Origin: Prosopocoilus inquinatus
Lineage: Eukaryota; Arthropoda; Insecta; Coleoptera; Lucanidae
Reading direction: 5' to 3'
Assembly (NCBI GenBank): GCA_036172665.1
Contig: CM069876.1
Coordinates: 35,991,001-36,055,000, forward strand
Length of the DNA stretch: 64,000 nucleotides
Position numbers and translations under genes: made by a program. Numbering within the stretch: the first letter of the stretch is position 1; each line of letters opens with the position of its first letter. Below are positions 32,323 to 44,000 of this stretch, one piece after another. The notes beneath the pieces were generated by a model. The model was given only the letters and a program-made list of their open reading frames with translations, had not been told where the DNA came from and made no database searches.

Positions 32323-35300
32323 CTAAGTGTCATCGGACATGAAAGAATTCTGCGACTTCATCTCCTCCAACGTTTTTATTTGCTGGCGAAGGAATAGTAT
32401 CCTGCAACACTCAGAAATTAAAAACCACGCTCCTATTTAACACCTCCGTACTTGTTAAGTAACATTTGTGCCTTTCTCTCAAACCCTTAAAATAAAATCT
32501 CAATGTGCATTAACAAATCAAAGAAATAACTCTTCTGGTACTTGAAAAAAAAGGTACAAAAGGAAAACAAAACTGATAAATAAAGTCATACCTTTGTTCT
32601 TGTAACGTGGCTTGAATTTCTGTTAGTCGAACTATTGACCTGGCAGTTTTTAATTCTGCTGATACTTTTGAACACTGTATACTACCCATAATGTGTGCCT
32701 CTTCCGATAATTTTTGCGCCTGCAACAAAGGACGAAAGAATCAAAAGACTTGCACTCCCATCGAGTCAAATCATTACTTGTTTCTCCAATATATCAGCAG
32801 GCCAGCCCTTAACGTGATTTGTGAGGTCGTCTCTGACGTGGTTGGCCAGGGATGGCGTGATAGTTGGACCTTGCGGTCGTAATGCTTGCAAGGAGCTTGC
32901 TACCCCCTGCAGTGATGAAAGACTGCCCCCTGTTGGTGGACTCGCTGTTGGTATCGCTACTAATATAAAATCAAGGATTCTATACAATGTCCAAAAATTA
33001 AAAATTTTTGGTGGCACGACGCATGGAAATTTTTAAACATTAATTTGATTAAATATAAATTGATTTTTGTACAAGGAATATTTATTTTTTATTTTGTACA
33101 TCATTCAAAACAAACAAAAAACAGTAGTCACACACGTTTTAAAACTTAAATACTACTGTTGTAAATAATGGTCATTAGCAAAATCTATAAACACAATTTT
33201 CTATTAAAACTTTGTCGGTAAGGTACAGGGCCAGAGGAAGAGTAGTCGGAGCCCTTTTTCCAAAAAAAAAAATAATTTTTTTAATATTTATACGTTTATA
33301 CAGTTGTCTCAAAAAAAGCCTAGTATGCATCCTTTATAAACTGACATTAAGGGCCATTTTCATAATCAGACTTTAAATTAAAGTTTCCTTAAAGTCTGAT
33401 TATGAAAACGACCATTATTTTTATTAAGTATGAAATCGATTGCAAAAAAATATTGTAATTTTATAGTTCCCAGATTTTTTAAAATTTGAATATATCCATC
33501 ATTTTTCCAAATTTGTGTTAAAAAATTAATTTTGACGAAATCTTCAAAGTTAAGCAAAAATTGTTACCGGAATTAATTCGTATGTGATTTTAAAGTCGGA
33601 CAATGTTGCCAACCGCGGCGATTTATCGCCAAACGGTCCACTTTTGGTAACCGTTTGGATTACGTTTTTCTATAATGGCAACTGGTGACCAAAATGGGCG
33701 AATTAATTTTGTTTTGTTTGTGACTGACAATTCTAAAGTACGAAAAAATTAAGTTTGGCACTTAACGGATTTTTTTAAATTTATTCATTTTTATTTTTAC
33801 TTCATTTTTGCTTAGGTTGAATAGAACTAAGTTGGTTGAGCTTCATTTTAATTGATTTTTATTTTTAATAACTTTTATACTTATTTTCCTTGCAGTCTTT
33901 AATTTTTATTTATGTTAAATGAATTTTGATTGAAATCAGTTGGATTGGGTTGACCTTGACCTTAGTTGAACTTCATTTTAATTTATTTCTTTTTTAAATC
34001 TATATTTTTAATTTTTTTTTTTTTTCAAGATGAACTTAAGTTGATGTCGGTTTGGATTGACCTAGAGATTTGTTGAGCGAGCTTGATTTTAATCCATGTA
34101 TAAATTTTAAAATTTTTTTTACTTTTATTTTCTTTAAGTTTTTTACTTGTGTAGAATGGAGTAACGATAGGTTGAAAGGGTTCAATTGACCTTGAGATTT
34201 GTTGACGTTCATTTTAATTGTTTCAAATTTTTTACTTGGGTGGGTTGACATCGATTTTTTTTTTTCATTTCATTTTTACTTTTTGCTTGGGTTAAATAGA
34301 ATAGAGTTCACTTGTTGAGTCAAATTTGGTTGGTTTGGTTAATCGTTTTTTTAATTTGAATAGTTAAGTTGAGTTCAGTTGAGTTGAATTGAGCTTGACA
34401 TTTTGTTGAGTTTCAGATTTATTTACATTTAATTTTTTTAATATTTCTCTTTCTTACTTTTTTACTTGGGTTAAATGGAGACAGTTGGAGTTAGCTTGAG
34501 TGGACAATTTTTTAATTTTTTTTGTTTTTTTTTGTGTACCAGGATACCGGGAAAACCTGGAAAAGTCAGGGAATTGAGAAAAGTTTCGTAATATCAGGAA
34601 GAATTTTGTTTTTGAATTTATAGTAATAATTTTACAAAATTTTATTTATTTTATTTAATAAATAATAATAATTATGTTTGCGAAACGTCAAGTAAGTCAA
34701 TAAATTACTCTTTTAGCTCGTTTTAAAAAGTTTTATTTGATTCATATTCTCTGCAATTCTCATGAGCAAGAACTACCCAAAAAAAAATAAAAGTTAATAA
34801 ATAAAATGTTTAAAAAATGTGCGCAGCTCCTTCAATATAGGTAACCATACAAACGACTATGTTTATGGGGTTGCCTACACATTAAGACTTCCATTTTTTT
34901 CAAAGAGTACAACTTTTATTTTTAAACAAACACGCATATCATTAAAACTTTAGTCTCAATTTGAAAAAATTTGAAAAACAAATTAAGTTAGTATTATTTG
35001 TTAGCAAGCCTATTATTTTGAAATCGTGAAGATGTGGAAAATTGTTTAAACATTCAAGTTTGAAGAAGTTTGCAGTAAAAAAAAATGTCTTTGTCAAATT
35101 TGGAAAGGTCGGGAAATGTTCTACTCAAAATAAAGTGAGAATTCTGTATGTAAAGTTGAAAATAATTATTTACGAATTTAACATATTTAATTAATATGTT
35201 CAAACAATCTCAACACCGACCCAATCCAACTAAACTCAACCTATATTCAGTTGAAAGCAAAAAATTGCAGACAAATGCAGTTTTCTCAAAATGCTATTGT

Positions 35301-38300
35301 CCAAACGTGACTTCACAGATTTTACAAAAATTTTAAGCTTGCCAAATTTGAAAGCTTTCAAAATTCTTAAACGCCATCTATGAAATTTTATTTAAACAAT
35401 ACCAATCTCGTAACATTTTTCGCTGGCTACACTAATGTACGCTGAGTGGATTTCCATCTCAGTTTAGCTTTATGTAAAAAACAGAGATAAAGATATCTTG
35501 TAAGTACGTGGTGCAGACAGTGGAAAACGCTATTAATGGAACTTAACCAAACTGTGCTCATTCTTTAGTAAAAAATTAAAGAAAATAAAATAAAAAGTGA
35601 TGCATATTTGTTTTTGTTTAACAATAATTATGTAATTAATTACCAGATGAAACTTAACTTTGTTCAATTCAAGTAAAAAAATGAAAAACTAACAAAAAAA
35701 AACGGAAAAACGTGTAAAGTTAAAAATTAAAATCAACCAATTTCAAGACCGACTCAACCCAACCAAACTCAACCTAAGTAGAAAATTAAAATTTAACACT
35801 TAAACTCAAAATAAAAAAAAAGAAGCAAAAAAAATTTTTAAATAAATCATAAAGTTAGTTAAAGCTTGATCATATTTAAGGACAACTCAACTGTAATCAA
35901 CCCGAGTAATATACTAAATTAAAAAAAAATATATTAAAAGTTTTACTTACTCTGTTCAAACTAAGTAAGAAAATAAAAGACTAACAAAAACAACAAAACT
36001 GGAAAACACGTGAAGTTAAAAATTAAAATCAACCAACCTCAAAATTGACTCAATTTAGCTAAACTCAACCTAACTGTGCCCAACCTAAGTAGGAAATTAA
36101 AAATTAGCGAAAACTAAATAAAAAAGTGAAGCGGAATATTTTAAAATAAATTGTAAAATTAGTTAAAGCTTGTTCAATATCAAGGTCAAGTCAACTGCAC
36201 TCAATCCAAAAATTAAAAGTGGCAAGCTTACTTACTCTGTTCAACCCAAGTAAAAAAAATGAAAGACTAACAAAAACAACAAAACTGGAAACAAACTTTT
36301 GTGCTAAGGTAATTAAATTTAATTTAAAACGCCAATAAAATGTAATATGTATACAGTTTTAATAAAGAATTCGTTAATGCTGAAGTACAAACAACCTGTT
36401 ACGAGCAATAACTAATAATCAGCCTCACTTCTCATGACAAGAAAAAGAAACTTTTACCTTAAAACACAGTGTATTTTAATCCATTCATTAGAACTACAAA
36501 CTGAAATCATTCATTTTCTATTAATAATAAATGGCTATTAAAATAATTCGAAATTATCTAAAATAATTTTGGTAAACAAATCACAGTAGAATTGTTGAGT
36601 TTATTAATTTCATGTACTGTTGTTGAAGGCATTTCTTGCATTTTTAAAATAGCTGTTCACAGCAAGAATCTCCTTTTTGTCTGCAGTTTATTTTCAAATT
36701 TTGTATTCCATATTAAAATAAACTTTTAATTTTGCAAATGGGTGGTTTTTAATAGCTTTAATTATTTCTTGCAAAAAAATATTAGTGATAAGATCTTGTT
36801 TCACGTAACAAAATCGACAATAATACATTTGAAGTATGTACTAAACATTTTTTGGAAAACATGGAAATAATTACATTTTCAAAAAATAGATACTTGAGCA
36901 GGGCTTTATTGAAGATAAATGTTTGACTTGGCATTTCATTACAGTATGACCATAAAACAAAAGTTCTGTGGTCTTTGTGTTTACATGACTTGCTACATGT
37001 AATTTATTTCTTGGTCTTATATGGAAAATTAGGTTTCTCAAACATCAGTATCAGATTTAACAATGTTCAGCAAAGAGTTGAGTAAAAATATTTTCAAGAA
37101 TATATGAAATTAAAATGAATCTACATTTAATATAAATTCTGCAGTTCTCTGTTAAGTTTCATTTAGTTTTTATTTAAGAGTCATTATGTGAGAGTGCAAT
37201 TTTGGTTTTGAGTATTTGTAGATTTTTTCTTTTCATCTTAAAAGCAGAAAAATAAATAAAGCACTTACCCTTTGCACAATCAGGTGTCTCTGAATGCGTA
37301 GGTGTGGGTGGCCCCTCAATAACTGGCCCACTGTGATTAGTCTCGACAGTAAGTGGCTGTGTATGTACACTATTATCACCTGGTACTATTTGTCTATTCA
37401 AAATTAGCATAGTTTGTGTTTTGGGATCGGTAGTCTCAGCTGAAGCACTGCTCAAATGCGTCACCGGAGGACCGGGAGTGTTCGAGGTGGTAATACTAGC
37501 CGATGTGGGCACCATCGAAGGAGTGCTCTGGGGATTCGCCAGGGGAGAAGTTTCCGGCCTTGCGGTGGTCGGGGTGGTTGGTAGGTGGATGGGGTGCGAA
37601 ATCAAACGGGGCAGGGCATTTGCTAGTAGCACTGGTCCATGAGAGTTCTGTTCCACTGACACGGACTGAGACGGGGCCGTCGAGTGACTGTAAGACACTT
37701 CCGACGTCGGGGTACTGTCCCCGGGTGAAATGTCCATGTCCTGAGTGGTGGTTTGTACGTTTTCATCTGAGTGCTTTCGTGATGATGAACGCGACTCTTT
37801 CGGCGTTTGCTCGCCCTCGTCACGACTGGTGCTGTTGCTCCAATGCCGGCTACCAGCTGCCCCCTCTCGAGAATTATCTTTACTACTGCTGCTATTACTC
37901 GCCCGTGAATTGGAATGTTTTTCATGTCCTGAAACACAAACAAAACATCACTTGATTCACGAAAATAAAAAATTAACGTTAACTGAACGTACCCGAACGA
38001 CTGGAACTGCTGTATCGATCAGAATCTCTTTCTCTATCCCTGCTTCTGAAGCGATCTCTTTCTCTCTCAATCCATTCACGTGGTTTCTCCCATTGTGAGA
38101 TCTCCGTCTTACAGTTGTAATAATACTTCTTGCCTGAGGAGCTTATATGCTCTGACCAATCACCAACTCTAGTTACTCGATCTCTTTCATCCCTCTACAA
38201 CAGAAAGTTGACTTAAAGAATTTATTTCTAAAGTGTACTCATTCTATACAATGTCCAATAAAGCAAAAGCAATGAATTCACCAAATTAAATTCAACATGA

Positions 38301-40359
38301 TTAAACAAACCAAAAGATTTTTAAATTCTGAATCTTTCATACCCTACTGTCATGTAAGGTTGAAACAAGATAGGAATACTTTGAGACTGTTCTAGAGTAG
38401 TGAATCAAAATGCTGTTAATTTGAGAAAGGGTTGCATTTACCTTATCTATACAGTTATTATGCATGGGCTTTCGATCTCGAGATGATAAGTTCTGTGATG
38501 CCTTTATCGGGTGTAAAATGCTTTTATCCTCACTCCTATCATGATTGGTTCTGTGCTCAGAATCTCGGCTTCGTTTCTCCTTTGGTGACCTGGCGCAATC
38601 TGGAACGAGGCTAAACTAAACCACTAATCATCGCTCTTTAATGTATTTCAATGCCACAGCTGAAAATTGTTTTTAATGATAAGCACCTTGCACTATCTGT
38701 TTGTATTACTTATTTAAATGACTAATTACTATGTTGAAGAGATGTTTAAAAATAAACTAAAAAGTAAATGCTCAACAACAAATAGGCTTTGAATATACAA
38801 AATTAAAATATAACATAAAACACCAGCTTCTTGACATTTCATATATTTTTGAGGTTATGTCCCGAAGGAAAAGCTTTCAATGTTTTCAAGAAATCATGAA
38901 GGTTTTGTAGAAAATGGGCCTGCATGTACTTCCAAACGGACAAAATGTAATTCAAGGCCCTAAAAATTAAAATTATAAACATAACAACCCGACAAACATG
39001 TAAACTGACACTTAAGTATTTTAAGGTTATGTCCTGAAAAACATGATTAAAATACTAAAAACTGAAGAAATTCATTAAAAAACCAGGAGCTGTCTCACCT
39101 TAATTAGTTTGACTAGGACAGGAGCAAGTATGAGCTTAAAAATATAAAGAAACAGCATCAGAATTTAGCGCGATGACAGTTACATATTGTGAGATTATGT
39201 TTTCAAAACATAAATAAAAAAAAATACTGAAAGAAAAATTGAGAAGATAATAGTCTTCAGAAGTCTTTTAAACTGAAAACATGAATAGTTTAGTGCCTTG
39301 AAATTAATGAAAATGTGAAAGAAGCGGAAGTAATAATAATTAAGAGATTAAAGACACATTTGTGTTCATCTCAATATTCTAAAAAAAAAATTATTTTCTA
39401 CAAACTTAAGAACATCTTAGGCTCTACGCATAAAGCAATAAAAAAGATGAAGTACAAGTTTTTTTTTTAAAGTATCCTTACAGCTTCAACTAAACTGTTA
39501 AGCAATAAAGCTGAAAATGTTTCTCTTTTTTAAATGTGAATTTCACCTGAGTACTTGTCCCTTGACATCTTGTAGTCTCTGTTTTCTCTCTCCTTTTCAC
39601 GTATTTTCTGTAGATAGGAGCCCTTTGACTGATAGGAGCGGTCTCTGTCACGAGGAGACTGGGAATCCGGACTGTCTGACCTGTAGTTACCGTTGGGCGA
39701 ATCTCGTATCCTCTCATAGCGCTCTCCACTCGACCCGTAACTCTTTGACGAACTATACTTCGAATTCTATGCAAAACACACAAGACAGTAATCAACCGAC
39801 ATTCATCGAGTATGCGCAGCCCAAGGTGAAAAAACCACAAAAAGTGTTTGACATTGTAAGGAAGGTTAGGTGGAAAAACCTACTATAAAATACAAAGGTA
39901 GACATGTTTGTTTTCATGTTTGATCAAGAGGATGTGGTTTGTTTGTGAAATTTGGGGCCCTGTTGATTGAAAGGGGGGTGAACAATCGGTGGTTTTGTTG
40001 GAAGTGACTCGAAACCCACTTCAAACAACCCAACCCAGTTACTTCAGGGGCCGTTGTTTTTTTTGGCCGAATTCGCTATTAAACTGCAAGTAAAGGCGTT
40101 TTGTCTCGACTTTTCGCCTATATTGTCAAATTTATTTGTTTACCTGATAGGGATGGGTCTGGTGCTTCTCGAAGTACCTGGACATAGAGAAAACAAAATT
40201 AGACTCATTACAGACACAGAGGCGCGATTTGGTCGAGTTAAAATACGCGTGGCACAACTTGGGCGGCAAATTGTTGGATTTGCCCGCAATGTTGTGTCAA
40301 TAAGGGCAAAATGCCTACCCATCGTTCATCCGCTGCGTTTTCCTTGCATGCATTACCAT
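32323..40359 (-). CDS. Wac: WAC, WW domain adaptor with coiled coil (nine coding exons, 567 residues)
   Basis: Nuclear adaptor known in animals to bind RNA polymerase II and the RNF20/40 complex for H2B ubiquitination, and to act in autophagy and mTORC1 control. Exons on the minus strand: 40359-40319, 40177-40144, 39766-39547, 38599-38442, 38194-37993, 37928-37269, 32959-32778, 32719-32592 and 32401-32323. All are GT-AG and join to 1704 bases, stop included. The N-terminus [16 protein letters not shown] matches the vertebrate MVMYARKQQRLSDG start. A Ser/Arg-rich region follows, then the WW domain (residues 163-192), a Ser/Pro/Thr-rich middle, and the conserved C-terminal helical region (about 470-560, including [23 protein letters not shown] and [25 protein letters not shown]). 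The protein ends [10 protein letters not shown]. The largest intron (4.3 kb) is full of repeats. Confidence 0.96.
33347..33416. repeat. Small hairpin, about 70 bases
   Basis: GGCCATTTTCATAATCAGAC and TTTAA at the left pair with TTAAAGTCTGATTATGAAAA and CG at the right around a loop of about ten bases. Probably a very small MITE. Confidence 0.7.
33600..33775 (+). repeat. Dispersed repeat, copy 2 (GTTGCCAATCGC family)
   Basis: Diverged copy of 12463-12625: ACAATGTTGCCAACCGC, TTTATCGCCAAACGG, CCAAAATGGGCGAATTAA, AAAAATTAAGTTTGGCA. Confidence 0.65.
34542..35145 (+). repeat. hAT-like dispersed repeat, copy 3
   Basis: Marker words in the usual order: ACCGGGAAAACCTGG, AAAAGTCAGGGAATTGAG, AGGTAACCATACAAACG, GGGGTTGCCTA, AAATAAAGTGAGAATTC. 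Confidence 0.65.
35410..35536. mobile_element. Hairpin MITE, TATAGCGTTTTTC family, copy 2
   Basis: Diverged copy of 18497-18622: ATTTTTCGCTGGCTACACTA at the left and CAGACAGTGGAAAACGCTAT at the right. Confidence 0.75.
37269..37928 (-). CDS. Wac: WAC exon 6, Ser/Pro/Thr-rich linker
   Basis: Begins in phase 1 (G+GA, Gly) and ends in phase 1 (G+TA, Val). The 220-residue product is low in complexity ([30 protein letters not shown]) and is expected to be disordered. The local G+C content is higher than in the introns, in keeping with coding DNA. Confidence 0.92.
37993..38194 (-). CDS. Wac: WAC exon 5, WW domain
   Basis: Encodes [18 protein letters not shown], then [13 protein letters not shown]. 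The two signature Trp residues are 164 and 186, with the Tyr triplet at 175-177 and the closing Pro at 189. The domain is nearly identical to that of vertebrate WAC. The Arg/Asp-rich tail [18 protein letters not shown] follows. Acceptor TTGTAG upstream of 38194; donor GTACGT after 37993. Confidence 0.95.
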
Positions 40360-41092
40360 CAATGCAAGTCTCTAGGAAATGTTTTTGGCTTGTATAATAA
40401 GCCGATTCTTCATACAATGTCATAAAAACTGTATTTAACGTTTGCGCTCGCTTAAGAACTAACTTTCCTCTCAGACGCCATGTCACATAAGGGAACAATT
40501 CGCAGCTGAAGGTAAATGCTCCTAATTTCTTCCGTTGCCTCATTGGTTGACGTAAGAAAATGTCAATGCTGCCAATCCTAACCCCAAAGTTACCAGTTTA
40601 CATTCAAAATCGCTGTGCGTCTCTTCAAATAATTGATTAATCTTAACACGCAAGTATTTTGCAACAATTTAAAATCAAAGCGCAATTTACTACTTGGTTA
40701 AACGTTATAAATCGCTGCACTCGTACTGAGCATCCCAGCGCCACCTACCCTCAAATGACAGTTGGCAACACAAATAGTCATTTTGTGCAACAAAAACATG
40801 ATAGCACGTAGTTTTGTGACTTTGTTGACGAAAATCGGTGTAAATTCGCCTGCAAATTTATCCCCAAATACACTACACACTCCTAAATGTAGCATTAATA
40901 TGGTGAGTCGCTTTTAACGCGTCGACATTCACTTTCAAAACGCGCGATTCGTGCTCCATTTGGCGCAATTGGTTATATACCTAGTTATATCTCCTGGTGA
41001 ACTCAAAGTCTGCCCTTCTTTGGCTAACTTTCGCCACACGCGCAAATCAGGCTTGCTTTGAGATTAAGTGATTTTCATTCGCAGTTGCAAAA
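40360..41092. promoter_or_regulatory. Bidirectional promoter between WAC and the repeat-protein gene
   Basis: WAC runs leftward from 40359 and the next gene rightward from 41093, leaving 733 bases. The interval is richer in CG dinucleotides than its surroundings (ACGCGTCGACATTC, CGCGCGATTCG). No TATA box is clear. A possible plus-strand exon with the strong donor ATG|GTGAGT ends at 40902. Confidence 0.6.
40798..40902 (+). other. Possible 5' exon of a plus-strand transcript
   Basis: A 35-codon open frame starting ATGATAGCACGT ends exactly at a consensus donor (GTGAGT at 40903). A matching acceptor (TTCGCAG) ends at 41083, ten bases before the start codon of the next gene. Spliced this way the frame meets TGA at once, so it would be a 5' UTR exon with a short upstream frame. 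It could also be the start of an unrelated small gene. Confidence 0.4.
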
Positions 41093-44000
41093 ATGATCCG
41101 AAAGGAAGACGGTGGCTCGACTTCAGGTGGTAGGGACTGGGCCAACGTGAAAGTCAACACCCCCCGAAGACGCAGACAGGAACGGGGTAAGTCTTATAAG
41201 CGCGAGTACTCTTCAACCGAGTTCAGACGGTAACGATTTCCTTGTGTTGCAGGACCTGATTCACGATCGGTCATTAAGTCTCTGCTTCACACAGTCAGTT
41301 ATGAAAATTCTGATGAGATCGCGTTGGCTATATACAGGTACGCTGCATCATATCAAAAGATCAGTTTTAAGTTCCATAATATAAGTAATGACGTGCACGA
41401 ATTGCAGTTTGTTTGTGATTTATATATTACTGCTTGCATTTTCAATTTATTGTGCCAGAATACTGTTAGGATGCATTCGCATTGCACGTAAAAACGAAAA
41501 GGAAAGGAAAGTTCCGTATTTACATTGGTACTTTCGGATTATTGAAACAAATCAGAGGTTCTCTTGGTAGATTAATTTTCCGTTTCCGTTTTTATGTGCA
41601 CTGTTAATTTACACTGAGAATGTCTCACATACGAGGTTAAGAATAGTCGATTGAAAACTGTTTTTTTGATAGTTACTATTACCAACATTTTTGATAAACC
41701 TTTAAAGTGATTAATGCCGGATTTATGAACTTTGTATTGGCATTGGAGTTGCTGCTAAACATTAAACTATTGTAGTTAAGTAGAATCATTTATAAATTCA
41801 GCTGCCGCTGCTGCTCACAGTTTGTAAACGAAGCACAAAGTTTATAAATCCACCTTTAAGCCAAAGAGAGTCTTAATCAGTATCACCAATATTGTTAAAG
41901 GAGCACCGTAGATAATACACTGACCAAAATAAGGTCAACATCTCTTTTATATACTTTAATAATCCTTTAATGAAAATTTTCTTTTTAAAATAAGTTTAAA
42001 ATAACTTGAGAATTTTTTTAAAACTAATTCAAGGATAATTCATTGCAACTGATAATATATCTATCTAATATTGTTGAGTGACATTTAAAAAAAAAAATTG
42101 TCTTTCTATTTTCGACGTAATAATTCGATACCGTTAAATTTGCCTTTCATATATACTATAACGTTTCATTACATTATTTTATATTCTGGACTTTTTATAG
42201 GACAGTGTAATAAGTAAATTTGATTATAATTGAACATATTTATTGCAATTACATTGTGGACATGATTTATACAACAGAGAAAATGCTTGTAGCTTTTTAA
42301 ATGCTGCACCTTCAACACTCTCTGGGAAAACCGGGAAATGTCTGGGAATCGAAAAAAGTTTCATAGTGTCAGGGAAAAGTCCGGGAATTTGCCTCTTTTA
42401 ATACAAAAATTAGTGAAAATAATCGCAGAACTGGAAGTCTGATTTATTATTTTGTGTGCAATATTTTTTTTTTATATTTGCATTAATAATTTAAATATTT
42501 TATTTATTATTGGTTGCTACTAATTTTGGAACAAGTTTCGTCATTTTCTGTATTAATGTTGCTGTTTTTTTTTTAATTGGTATGTTCTGTACCTACATCC
42601 AAAAAAAGTACAACTTTGTTCTTTCAAAATAGGAAAAAATATTAACAATGATTTTAAATATTAAAAGAAATTATGAAAATGCATAATCTCAGCGAATCCT
42701 GAACAAGTTTATCACATTATTTAATTAAAAAGAGTAAATGCCCTTAATGCTTTACGTCTAAGCAACCATACAAACGACTGTGTATATTGGGTTGCCTATA
42801 CCAGGGTTGCCAGATTGTGCGAAATTCCGCCATTTGGGGTACATTTTAGGCGTATTTGGCGCTTAAAACTCTTTTTTGGCACCCGGCGTCTGATTTCAGC
42901 TACTTTTATTGTTGTATACACATAGCGCCGCTTAACAAAATTTTACATCTAATGTAATTCAAAAATTTAAAACCCCGGAAAAAAATATACAGTGCGATCA
43001 ATAATGAGTATTCATTCCGCTACATTAATTTATAGGTATTACATGACGAGAATAGTTTTCTTTTGTTTTTTTATTCGTTTAAATTTTTTTCCTTTTTCGT
43101 TTTAAAGAAGTGATGTTATTCCATTGACGATTCGTTTATTTAATTTTGTCATCATTGTTTCGTTCCTGTTTTCGACCGGAGGATCACCGTTTCTTGATTT
43201 ATTTATTTTTTTGTGTAACCAATTCTTCTTTTGTTTTTTTTTTTATGTTTTCTACCATATTCTTTTTTGTTTATTTTTATTAATTTGATTTTCATTGAAA
43301 TTTACGCATTGTTTTTCGTCGTTCACTTTTTTAGACTTCTTTTTTAAATCTCATTACCGACTTTTTTACATTTGCTTTTAATTTCTACGAATTTTTTAAA
43401 TAGTACAGTAAATCGTGTAGCCATTCTTCTTTTGTGTTTCTTTATGTTTTGGCAAATTTTCTTTTTCTTTTAACGAATCGGTTTTCGCACTTTATCGGCT
43501 CTTTTATTTCTTACGAGTTTGTTTTTATTTGCAATAATTTTCTTCGATTAGTATCGTGTTACTTCTGTTTTTTAAATTCATTTTATGCTGTCATATTTAT
43601 TTTTTATTTTTATCAATTTGATTTTGATGTTTCATGGATTTTATTTACGCTTGCCTTTTGTTTTCTACTAGTTTTTTTCTCTTAATTTAACAAAGTTCAT
43701 ACATTTTTTGACTGGAAAATCGTAATAAAATAATAGGAGTATAATTATCTTGAATCACAGTCACTTTTTTAAAATTATTTTTCACCTCAATTGTGATTTT
43801 TGTTTTGTTTTACGCGCTGTGTTTCGTTGTTAATTTCTAATTTTTTAAATCATATTTAGTTTCTTACAGACTGCTTTTATTTTCTAGGATTTTTTTTAAT
43901 ATTCCCGATAATAATTGTTCGGCTTGGCCTTGTCGATCTTTCGTTTTTTTTTGTGTTCAATTCATGCCTTCTATTTTGTTGCTGTTTCTTTTATTTCTCT

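Larger units (their letters stand above)
33810..36290. repeat. Large mirrored structure: degenerate arrays in opposite orientation
   Basis: The left arm (about 33810-34510) repeats words such as GGTTGACCTTGAGATTTGTTG and CTTCATTTTAATT every 110-130 bases. The right arm (about 35560-36290) carries the complement (AAATTAAAATCAACCAA, AAACTCAACCTAAGTAG, ATCAAGGTCAAGTCAAC). Between them lie a hAT-like repeat and a MITE. It looks like an old fold-back element opened by insertions. Confidence 0.5.
32960..37268 (-). other. Wac: WAC intron 6, repeat-filled
   Basis: Bounded by GTAAGTGC (37268 downward) and TATTAG (to 32960). Holds a short hairpin (33347-33416), a dispersed repeat (33600-33775), a mirrored pair of degenerate arrays (about 33810-34510 and 35560-36290), hAT-like copy 3 (34542-35145) and a MITE (35410-35536). 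Nothing is recognised at 36300-37160. Confidence 0.8.

Noticed and set aside
41388..41570. 60-codon frame with a hydrophobic start
   Set aside because: Intronic and AT-rich, with no splice connection and no similarity recognised.
43434..43685. 83-codon hydrophobic frame resembling membrane segments
   Set aside because: It lies inside a non-autonomous hAT element and reflects its T-rich composition.
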